Shown: positions 7,468 to 13,788 of the stretch, piece after piece
How the letters are laid out: each line of letters begins with the position of its first letter
Numbering within the stretch: position 1 is the first letter of the stretch
Origin: Palleronia pelagia
Lineage (GTDB): Bacteria > Pseudomonadota > Alphaproteobacteria > Rhodobacterales > Rhodobacteraceae
Length of the DNA: 47,328 nucleotides
Assembly: GCF_900110115.1 (NCBI RefSeq)
Contig: NZ_FOCM01000013.1
Location: forward strand, 1-47,328
Direction: 5' to 3'
The notes under the pieces: generated by a model
Database searches by the model: none
Told to the model about the DNA's origin: nothing
What the model saw: the letters and a program-made list of their open reading frames with translations, nothing else
Program-made: the position numbers and the translations under genes

Positions 7468-8751
7468 TCACGCCGCCTGCCCGCTCAACCGGCCGTAGAA
7501 GCTGCGCTCGAGATGCAGCTCCCCTGCCCCGGCCTTCTCGATCATGCCGCGGAGATAGCCGCCCGGCGATGCCACTTCGCCCTTGGCATGCTTGTCGAAG
7601 GTCAGAACCAGCGCCGCGGTGGCGATCTGGGGCCCGAGACGGTCCTGTGCCAGGCTCCAGGCGTGTTCGGAGACCCCGATCATCGGCCTGAGTTGCCCCG
7701 CAACCCGGTGCAGATCGCCCCAATCCTTCAGGTATCCGCCCATAGTGCGCGCCCAGGACGCGAATTCCGGACAGGCCTGCATCACCGTCGGCAGATCCAG
7801 CGCCGCCCCGCGTTTCTTGCGGGCTTCCGCAACCCAGTCTTCCAGCTCCCTATCCACCCGCTCTTCCGGTGGGGCATTTGGCGCAACGCCGGCCGCGTGC
7901 TCAGTTTCTGAGCGATTACAGGTTACAGGATCAGGTTGGTTTGTAATTTGTATATGAGGGTCAGAAATGACCTCCCTGGGGTTCATTTCTTGAATCTTCT
8001 CGGATACTTGTTCGATGGTTTCCGGCATGTTTTCCACAACCCCATCCGCTCGGACGGCATTGAGATAGGCTGCCTCGACACGCTCCTGCAGCTCCCGGAA
8101 CCAGTCCATGAGCCTCTCAAGCGTCTCTGACGCCGTGTGTCGCCGTGGAAGCCTCGCCAGGAGATCCTCGAACAGGGTCGTGAGCTGCGCCCAAGGGCCC
8201 TTCAGAGCGCCGCTGACGGCCGCCTCGATCCGCGCCCGGATCATACGTCGTGAGACCGTGATCTGGCGCTTCAGGCGCTGACAGAGGGCGCGTTCGGCCT
8301 GGATCTCGATATGCAGCTGCTCGAACTCCTCTGCGCGGGCCGAAAGCGGCGACAGATCGAAGCCATAGGCCTCGATGATGTGGCCTGCCTCGTTTCTGTG
8401 GCCCCAGCGTTTGCCATTGGAGCTGTCCTTGAAGGAAATGACCCCCGCCTCGGCCAGGCGCCGTGCGTGGCGCTTGAGCGCCGAAAGCGAGAAGCCCGTC
8501 TGTCCCATCAGATAGGCGTTCGAGGCCCAGACGATCGGCCGCCTTCCCTCCTCCCAGTCCTGGGCCTGGGTGAACGCCCCGAGTGTGTCGAGCAGCAGGA
8601 GGTCGCCGGCTTTCAGACCGATGTGTGCTCCCACTCGTTTGATTGCCACGAATGCTGTTGATTTGGGTACAGCTACCCGTTCACCGGCTTGGGCGAGCTG
8701 CTCCGCTACGCCAAGACCCGGTGTCGGCTTGCGCCAACCTGTATGTTTCAT
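7468..8751 (-). CDS. repC: RepC replication initiator
   Basis: This 427-residue protein is the initiator of a repABC replicon. The N-terminal domain begins with the family signature GWRKPTPGL (5-13) and continues into a winged-helix DNA-binding region (MGQTGFSLSALKRHARRLAEAG, about 83-104). A linker of low conservation (about 255-305) leads to a conserved C-terminal domain (about 306-427). In this replicon class oriV usually lies inside repC. It is the third gene of the module, separated from repB by 160 bases that hold the ctRNA gene. Expression is expected to be limited by that ctRNA and by RepA/RepB autorepression, as known for the family. Confidence 0.95.
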   Translation of the reverse strand: MKHTGWRKPTPGLGVAEQLAQAGERVAVPKSTAFVAIKRVGAHIGLKAGDLLLLDTLGAFTQAQDWEEGRRPIVWASNAYLMGQTGFSLSALKRHARRLAEAGVISFKDSSNGKRWGHRNEAGHIIEAYGFDLSPLSARAEEFEQLHIEIQAERALCQRLKRQITVSRRMIRARIEAAVSGALKGPWAQLTTLFEDLLARLPRRHTASETLERLMDWFRELQERVEAAYLNAVRADGVVENMPETIEQVSEKIQEMNPREVISDPHIQITNQPDPVTCNRSETEHAAGVAPNAPPEERVDRELEDWVAEARKKRGAALDLPTVMQACPEFASWARTMGGYLKDWGDLHRVAGQLRPMIGVSEHAWSLAQDRLGPQIATAALVLTFDKHAKGEVASPGGYLRGMIEKAGAGELHLERSFYGRLSGQAA

Positions 8752-8815
8752 GCCTGTATCTCACCTCCGGTTTTGTGGAGGCAAAAGAAAGCCGTTCGCT
8801 CGGAAGCGTTCATCG

Positions 8816-8844
8816 TTGACAGTGATTCGCGGGAGAGATATCTT
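8816..8844 (+). promoter_or_regulatory. Promoter of the repABC counter-transcribed RNA
   Basis: A perfect -35 box TTGACA (8816-8821), a 17-bp spacer and a -10 box TATCTT (8839-8844) lie on the strand opposite to repB-repC, in the middle of the repB-repC gap. This is where ctRNA promoters sit in repABC plasmids. The box quality suggests a strong constitutive sigma70 promoter. Confidence 0.75.
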
Positions 8845-8850
8845 CTAAGC

Positions 8851-8903
8851 GACCAAACTTTTCAGATTAGCTCTCAGGCCACGCTGCTTGGGGGCTTTTC
8901 TTT
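8851..8903 (+). ncRNA. repABC counter-transcribed antisense RNA (incompatibility RNA)
   Basis: A transcript starting about 7 bases after the TATCTT box would run about 53 bases antisense to the repC leader. It would end at a GC-rich hairpin (8877-8896, six-position stem with one mismatch, 8-base loop) followed by a T-rich run (8896-8904). Length, position and orientation match the small RNAs of repABC plasmids that block repC expression and determine incompatibility. The family relation is inferred from position and signals, since ctRNA sequences vary widely. Confidence 0.7.
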
Positions 8904-8905
8904 TG
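8877..8905 (+). terminator. Rho-independent terminator of the ctRNA
   Basis: The stem GGCCAC / GGGGCT (one internal mismatch, one G-T pair) with loop 8883-8890 is followed by TTTTCTTTT. It lies 25-50 bases after the predicted ctRNA start. The stem is imperfect, so the fold needs energy calculation. Confidence 0.5.
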
Positions 8906-8911
8906 CCTAGA

Positions 8912-9907
8912 TCATTGGTCCGACTGCTCCTCTTTTTTCGCCAGAAAATCGCCGTAGAGCTTGTCCAGCTGGCCGGAGAGAAAGTCTCCGAACTCAGCCG
9001 AGTCCTGAGCCGTCAGCGAGATGTTGTATGCTTTTCCGGACCGACCGATGACGCCCTTGATGCGGCCTTTTCCAGCAGTCCACGTACGTTTCTGCGGTAT
9101 GGAGCGCGCGCTCTTGCGTTTGGGCGCTCTACCTGCTTCGGATAGTTTGCTGTGCAACAACTCGAACCTTGAATCGCTATCCAAGTCCTGAAAACCGCCG
9201 TCGGCGATGGCGGTCTCAAGAAGTTTTTCGTTTGCGGGTTCGCTCGCAAGTTTCTTGAAATCCTCCCAGCGATCGCGACCGATCTGCTTTGCCGGCCCGA
9301 TCCGCTCGATGACCGACCGCGGCACAGTCTGAGCAACGGACAGCATGCGGGAGAGCAAGGTCCCATCGATGGTTAGCGCCGATTGGATCACATCTTTGGC
9401 CTGGCCCATGTCCAACAGGCTCTTGGCAAAAAGCGCTTTCTCGATGAACGAGAGATCTGCGCGTGCAGTGTTTTCTTGTCCTTGGGCTAGAACATGCGCC
9501 ACATCGTCCATCGGCTTGACTACAGCGCGCACTTTCCGACCAAGCGCCAAGGCCACGCGAACGCGCCGGTGGCCAAACACGATCATATAACGACTATCCA
9601 GTTTTGGATGCGGACGTAGCAGTACGGGTGTATCTTGCCGCCCTGCCGCGATCGACGCCATTAGCTCGTTGAATGCGTCGTCGTCGTCACTGAGACGATC
9701 GGAGACGAAGGATACGTCAATCAGCTCAGGGTCGATTTCAACAATGGTTTCGCCCTCAAGGAGTCGCTTCGAATTCTCGGCGAGACTGTCGATGGAGACC
9801 TTCATCGACTTCGACGCGCCCCGCATCGCGTAGTCAGAGCGGCCCGAGTCGTTCGACTGGTCCGATGATCCAACCATGACGCTTTTCAGGAGGTCTTTTC
9901 GTGCCAT
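8912..9907 (-). CDS. repB: RepB partition protein (ParB family)
   Basis: The product is 331 residues from the ATG at 9907, which has GGAG eight bases upstream; a TTG one codon earlier is less likely. The ParB nuclease-like domain is visible as LMASIAAGRQDTPVLLRPHP, then MIVFGHRRVRVALALGRKVRA (about residues 83-128). The motif GQENTARADLSFIEKALFAK follows and leads into the HTH region. RepB binds the parS-type centromere and works with RepA for partition and for repression of the operon. It is the second gene of the replication module. Three copies of a 15-mer near repA are candidate binding sites. Confidence 0.95.
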   Translation of the reverse strand: MARKDLLKSVMVGSSDQSNDSGRSDYAMRGASKSMKVSIDSLAENSKRLLEGETIVEIDPELIDVSFVSDRLSDDDDAFNELMASIAAGRQDTPVLLRPHPKLDSRYMIVFGHRRVRVALALGRKVRAVVKPMDDVAHVLAQGQENTARADLSFIEKALFAKSLLDMGQAKDVIQSALTIDGTLLSRMLSVAQTVPRSVIERIGPAKQIGRDRWEDFKKLASEPANEKLLETAIADGGFQDLDSDSRFELLHSKLSEAGRAPKRKSARSIPQKRTWTAGKGRIKGVIGRSGKAYNISLTAQDSAEFGDFLSGQLDKLYGDFLAKKEEQSDQ

Positions 9908-9963
9908 CAAACCATCTCCGTTTCAGCAAGGCTTGCCGTGGCAGTATCCGGGGCAGGGGCGGT

Positions 9964-10003
9964 TGCACGGCTGTCAAACCCATAGGTCTGCACGGCTGTC
10001 AAA
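9964..10003. repeat. parS-like repeats between repA and repB (two copies)
   Basis: Two identical 15-mers, TGCACGGCTGTCAAA, lie at 9964-9978 and 9989-10003, 25 bases apart and in the same orientation. They fill the repA-repB gap. A third identical copy lies upstream of repA. The motif is a degenerate dyad centred on GC with TTG/CAA-type ends, which resembles repABC centromere sites. RepB binding is inferred. Confidence 0.65.
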
Positions 10004-10010
10004 AATACCG

Positions 10011-11222
10011 TCATTCGCGCCCCCAAGCCCTGTGGATCAACTCCGAAATCTCGTCGTTAACTTCGTTCAACGAAGCGATCGCGCGGTCATAGGTGGTGCG
10101 GACAAACTGGGACCTCTCGACTTCGTACAGCGTCTGCTTCGTAATCCCGGCGTCGGAAATCGCGGTAGACTTGAGAACAGGGGCCGTAAGCATCTGGTTG
10201 GGAAACATCGCTTGGAGAAATCCAACCATCTGCTTTTGGGGACCGTCTGTGGGCTCGAACCGCGTGACTAGGTAACGAAACCACTTCAGCCGCATGTTGG
10301 CCCCGGCATCGCGTATCGTCTTCATGATGCCGCCGAGCATGAGAAGAAACTGGCTCATCGACATGACGTCCAGCATCTGAGGATGCACCGTGACGATAAC
10401 CGACGACGACGCGGTTAAGGCGGTCAATGTTAGATAGCCCAGCTGTGGCGGGCAATCGATCACAACGACATCGTAACGGTCATCAACCTCATCGAGGGCG
10501 CGGGATATCCTCGTAAAGAACGTCCGGCCTTCGTGTGGGTCAGTGCTCGTCAGGGCAACTGGTGTGTCGTATTCGTACTCTTGGAGCTCCAGGCTTGCCG
10601 GCACGATATCCAGATTGGGAAAGTTCGTCGGCCGGATCACATCCTGGATCGCTTTGCGATGCTCGTCGTAGCGCAAAGTTTCATACAGCGAGGGAACGTC
10701 ATCGAGTTCCGGCTGTATCCCATGTAGTGCCGTCAGGGATGCCTGCGGATCAAGGTCAATCGCGAGAACACGGTGCCCTTTAAGTGCCAAATGCTGTGCC
10801 AGATGAGCCGCGGTTGTTGTCTTTCCGGACCCACCCTTGAAGTTGACGACAGACACTACATGCATGTCTTCGCCATCCTGTCGATAGGGGACGTATCTCC
10901 GCTTTCCGGGTCGACCGTGCTTGTCAAGGTAGGCTCGGAGTTCGAGCATCTGCTCGGCCGAGTAGCTACGTCGCCCGGACGACGACGTTTCAGGATCTGG
11001 TCCCTTGCCTTCGAGATGAAGCTTTTTGATCGTAGACTGAGTTACCCCAAGGTAGTAGGCAACTTCCGCCATAGAAAATTGCCGTAGACCTTTTTGAGCG
11101 TCCGGGGGATACTGCTCCTGTCGCAACATATTGAGGCGATCAGAGATCAATTCGCCTTGCTGTAGAATGATCTCATCGAAGGATTGATCCTTCGTGTCAG
11201 CCTCGAATGGCCTCTCTCGCAT
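10011..11222 (-). CDS. repA: RepA partition ATPase (ParA family)
   Basis: This 403-residue protein is the repABC-type ParA. The N-terminal ~115 residues contain a helix-turn-helix (MAEVAYYLGVTQSTIKKLH, about 51-69) that lets RepA repress its own operon. The ATPase domain follows with deviant Walker A FKGGSGKTTTAAH (about 129-141), LAIDLDPQASLT (switch I region) and VVVIDCPPQLG (Walker B). It drives plasmid segregation together with RepB and parS. It is the first gene of the module; the 15-mer repeats flank it on both sides. The promoter should lie in 11223-11530 but no confident boxes were picked. Confidence 0.95.
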   Translation of the reverse strand: MRERPFEADTKDQSFDEIILQQGELISDRLNMLRQEQYPPDAQKGLRQFSMAEVAYYLGVTQSTIKKLHLEGKGPDPETSSSGRRSYSAEQMLELRAYLDKHGRPGKRRYVPYRQDGEDMHVVSVVNFKGGSGKTTTAAHLAQHLALKGHRVLAIDLDPQASLTALHGIQPELDDVPSLYETLRYDEHRKAIQDVIRPTNFPNLDIVPASLELQEYEYDTPVALTSTDPHEGRTFFTRISRALDEVDDRYDVVVIDCPPQLGYLTLTALTASSSVIVTVHPQMLDVMSMSQFLLMLGGIMKTIRDAGANMRLKWFRYLVTRFEPTDGPQKQMVGFLQAMFPNQMLTAPVLKSTAISDAGITKQTLYEVERSQFVRTTYDRAIASLNEVNDEISELIHRAWGRE

Positions 11223-12096
11223 CTGCCCGCCCTCTAAATATCGCTTTTTCAGCGAATTCGCTCGTTAAACTGTCATCTACATGGAAATGCGGGTCTAAAC
11301 AACGATTTTCGCTCGCCGGCACTGTCGATCGGTTGCGACGCACCCTCCTAGTCGCTACCCCAAGTGCTGGTGATCTTCTGGAAAGTCACCTGTATATCTA
11401 GTCAGCGCCGGCTAACCAAAGTAAACGCGCGCGATGAGCCGCCAGTCCGGCATCATCCATATCCAATTGTTTTAACAGCACTTATCCATTTCTGCACGGC
11501 TGTCAAAAGATGGCCGAGATCCACACGTGACACGTCTGCACCGCTGCTTTCCTGTGACTGAAGCCACAGTCAACGCAACGGCGTAGCATGGTCGCTTCAG
11601 TCAGTTTGGCTGGTTGCCACGCCCTGTCATCTTGTTCGCATACGCGACAGACCTTCGTTCGAGAATCCAGATTCGCACCGAAAATTTCTCAGTGCTCGGT
11701 CGACTGATTCTGGAAGTTGCAAGGCGTCTCTGAGGCACACTTGAGTCACCGCTGAACACCTTGCCACGCACGCGGGGAAGGGTAAGGTAGGGCAGGGGAG
11801 CCCACGACGAAGCTGCCTACCTCGCATCGTTGGTCGCGATCAGATTTCGCGTCACGGCCAAGCTCGACGCCGTCGGCAACTAGTGCTCGGGCTTCAGGTC
11901 CAATCATCTGTGCTGCCGTTGGACAGTAATCCTGATACCTTCAACCTGCTTTCGTATCCTGAAGTTGTGCATGTGAGCAGAAGGCGGCGCCTGGCACCCT
12001 GAACCTGCCGCCGATCAGAACCAGCACCGGATGCTCCGGGAATCGCTGATGGCAAACCAACCGGACCGGCTCGCGTCGGCCTAACGGAGAACATGC
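11223..12096. other. Non-coding stretch upstream of repA, no gene recognised
   Basis: No reading frame here has a recognisable product. The part nearest repA (11223-11510) must hold the repABC promoter and carries the third parS-like copy. A 10-bp inverted repeat, TGACTGAAGC (11555-11564) and GCTTCAGTCA (11594-11603), lies further up. The 11604-12090 part contains only short frames and looks like decayed sequence. A leader-like frame of 17 codons ends just before the 12097 gene; its meaning is unclear. Confidence 0.5.
11493..11507. repeat. parS-like repeat upstream of repA (third copy)
   Basis: This is an exact third copy of TGCACGGCTGTCAAA, in the same orientation as the two in the repA-repB gap and about 270 bases upstream of the repA start. 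Its presence on the other side of repA supports a function in partition or autoregulation rather than chance. Confidence 0.6.
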
Positions 12097-12438
12097 ATGT
12101 CCGAGATCGTCATTCGTGAAAGCGGCCCCTTCGCAAACCGGAAACTCGCCATTGAGGTCAATGGTGCCTTGCACGGGGAGTACACCCTCGACCAGCCAGC
12201 GGATCTGGTGAACGTCGCAAAGCTGATTTTCGAACGAGACAAGCCCAAGATGGTACGTCTGAATGTCGATGGCGACATCAAACCTCATCTGGCGATGGCT
12301 TTGATCGATGCCGGCGTTGTGGTCCCGGATCCCTGGAATGAAGATGAACGTTACGACCCCAAAGCCGAAGAAGCGGCCATGCTCGCGGCGGCAATCGAAT
12401 CTCATCAGCTGGACGAGCTGCCCGAAGATGGATGCTAG
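12097..12438 (+). CDS. Hypothetical protein
   Basis: The product is 113 residues with a clear ribosome site (GGAGA, 12086-12090) seven bases before the ATG. There is no signal peptide and no membrane segment. The composition is acidic, with an Asp/Glu-rich C-terminal third (WNEDERYDPKAEEAAML). The N-terminal part alternates short strands and reads like a small beta domain. I do not recognise a family. It stands alone between the non-coding stretch and the first metal-type promoter at 12552, so it is probably not part of the metal regulon. Coding support comes only from the ribosome site and ordinary codon use. Confidence 0.6.
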   Translation: MSEIVIRESGPFANRKLAIEVNGALHGEYTLDQPADLVNVAKLIFERDKPKMVRLNVDGDIKPHLAMALIDAGVVVPDPWNEDERYDPKAEEAAMLAAAIESHQLDELPEDGC

Positions 12439-12551
12439 CGCATCCAGACGCCATTTCAGTGACTTGCTCCGCGTCATGTGCAGCATGTGTCCAATTGTCG
12501 ATCTCGCGATCGAGTACTGTTTGGAACGATTTTAGGGCTCAAAAACTTCCC

Positions 12552-12582
12552 TTGACCCTCCAGCCGCTAGAGGTTGCATACA
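12552..12582 (+). promoter_or_regulatory. CadR/ZntR-type MerR-regulated promoter (site 1)
   Basis: The -35 box TTGACC (12552-12557) and the -10 position CATACA (12577-12582) are separated by exactly 19 bp. The spacer carries an imperfect dyad of the form CTCCAG...CTAGAGG. The over-long spacer with a central dyad is the hallmark of promoters activated by MerR-family regulators. The half sites resemble those known for CadR and PbrR. It drives the L,D-transpeptidase gene that starts at 12631. Confidence 0.75.
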
Positions 12583-12630
12583 CACTACTGCGAAAGAATA
12601 AGACCTGGTGCAGAGAGATACATTCCATCG

Positions 12631-13293
12631 ATGCTGACAAGACGACACTTCATTCAAACAACATCGGCGTTGATGTCGATGTCGCTTCCAAGCGTGTCTT
12701 TTGCAGACACATACCCGACGGCGACCCAAAAGGCCGCGTGGGATGCAGAGGTCACACCGGTCGGGTACGACCCGGCGACAACGAACCCGTGGGATCTGCA
12801 TCCGCGCTTTCTTCCGCAACGCGTTGCCGCAAATGCGGGACTAATCCCGGGAGACATCCATGTCGATGCAGTCGCACGTTACCTGTACCATATCGAGGAA
12901 GGCGGTACCGCGATGCGTTATGGCGTGGCGATCGCTCAAGGTGATCTGTATGAGCCGGGGACTTACACGATCCGACGCAAGGTCGAGTGGCCGCACTGGA
13001 CGCCGACGCGGAACATGATCGAGCGAAACCCGGAATATGCCGAGTTCGCCGACGGGATGGAGCCTGGTCCGACCAATGCACTTGGATCGCGGGCGCTCTA
13101 TCTCTTCGTTGGCGAACGGGACACATATCTGCGCATCCACGGAACGCCATACCCGAGGAGCATCGGTGGCCGGGCGAGTTCAGGCTGCGTCAGGATGGTC
13201 ATGGCTCATATCAACGACCTTTACCCGAGAGTGAGGATCGGAGCGACGGCGTACCTGTATTCGGCTGAGGAGAGCGTAGTCGCGCAAGGGTGA
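12631..13293 (+). CDS. L,D-transpeptidase (YkuD domain), Tat-type signal
   Basis: The product is 220 residues. The N-terminus (LTRRHFIQTTSALM, then a hydrophobic stretch ending SFADT) is a likely twin-arginine signal peptide, so the enzyme acts in the periplasm. The YkuD catalytic region includes YLRIHGTPYP and RASSGCVRM with the nucleophile Cys. Such enzymes make 3-3 cross-links in peptidoglycan or attach proteins to it. The start is the ATG at 12631; the -10 box of site 1 ends at 12582, so longer readings from 12574 would begin inside the promoter. It is monocistronic and driven by a MerR-type metal promoter. It shares the RNPE(Y/W) and S(S/N)GC segments with the second Tat-type copy at 35540. 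Confidence 0.85.
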   Translation: MLTRRHFIQTTSALMSMSLPSVSFADTYPTATQKAAWDAEVTPVGYDPATTNPWDLHPRFLPQRVAANAGLIPGDIHVDAVARYLYHIEEGGTAMRYGVAIAQGDLYEPGTYTIRRKVEWPHWTPTRNMIERNPEYAEFADGMEPGPTNALGSRALYLFVGERDTYLRIHGTPYPRSIGGRASSGCVRMVMAHINDLYPRVRIGATAYLYSAEESVVAQG

Positions 13294-13341
13294 CTTGGTA
13301 GACCTTCGACAGACACGAACGTCTCACGCCCTATGCGGCTT

Positions 13342-13608
13342 TCAAGACTCCCGCGCAGTGCAGATGGGTCTGCCGCCGACGGCGCGAAGCGGAACCAAAG
13401 TCGTCTCGACCGGACCACTGTGCGTATACCAATAGCATCCATCCTCGGGCACCAAACGGGCCGAAGACAGGTCCTGGCCTGGCGCTGCCATCGCCACCAC
13501 CTGATCGGGCACATTTCCGACCTCGTACCTGTCGCGATCGGCAACTGGCATTGCGCATCCGGCAAGGGAAATTGTTGTAAACAAAGTAAAAACTGTTGTC
13601 TTGCGCAT
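13342..13608 (-). CDS. Small putative lipoprotein
   Basis: The product is 88 residues from the ATG at 13608; an ATG six codons upstream is less likely. The N-terminus MRKTTVFTLF is followed by a lipobox ISLAGC, so the mature protein should be a lipid-anchored periplasmic or outer-membrane protein. The C-terminal half (PEDGCYWYTHSGPVETTLVP) resembles small hypothetical lipoproteins I recall from Roseobacter-group genomes. It contains two more Cys (DGCYW and PICTA). No function is known. It is convergent with the L,D-transpeptidase gene and divergent from the P-type ATPase. An extra LspA and Lnt in the island may serve proteins like this. Confidence 0.7.
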   Translation of the reverse strand: MRKTTVFTLFTTISLAGCAMPVADRDRYEVGNVPDQVVAMAAPGQDLSSARLVPEDGCYWYTHSGPVETTLVPLRAVGGRPICTARES

Positions 13609-13726
13609 ATCTGCCTCATTTGCCATTCGCGATCGGACAGCCTGCTGTCTCGAAGGGACTACGAAGGAGTCCGTTCCAGCCCGGATCGCTTATCCGGCCA
13701 CCCCATGTCAAGGACGTCTAACCCCT

Positions 13727-13757
13727 TGAAGCTCTAGTCGCTGTAGGAGCTATGTCA
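13727..13757 (+). promoter_or_regulatory. CadR/ZntR-type MerR-regulated promoter (site 2)
   Basis: The -35 box TTGAAG (13727-13732), a 19-bp spacer and the -10 box TATGTC (13752-13757). The spacer dyad CTCTAG...CTGTAGGAG matches the other four sites in the island. It sits 31 bases before the P-type ATPase start, the classic position for a zntA/cadA promoter. Confidence 0.8.
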
Positions 13758-13788
13758 ATACCGTCGGCCCGAATCACAAGGTGCGCCA

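Noticed and set aside
6389-7723. 444-codon minus-strand frame across the recombinase gene
   Set aside because: It runs antisense to a recombinase with all catalytic residues and into repC; its Gly/Arg/Pro-rich product is typical of a high-GC shadow frame.
11627-12094. Short frames on both strands upstream of the 12097 gene
   Set aside because: None shows a ribosome site with a protein-like composition or a family match; treated as non-coding.
12577-12630. Earlier start (12574) for the first L,D-transpeptidase
   Set aside because: It would place the start codon inside the -10 region of MerR-type promoter site 1 and before the Tat signal.
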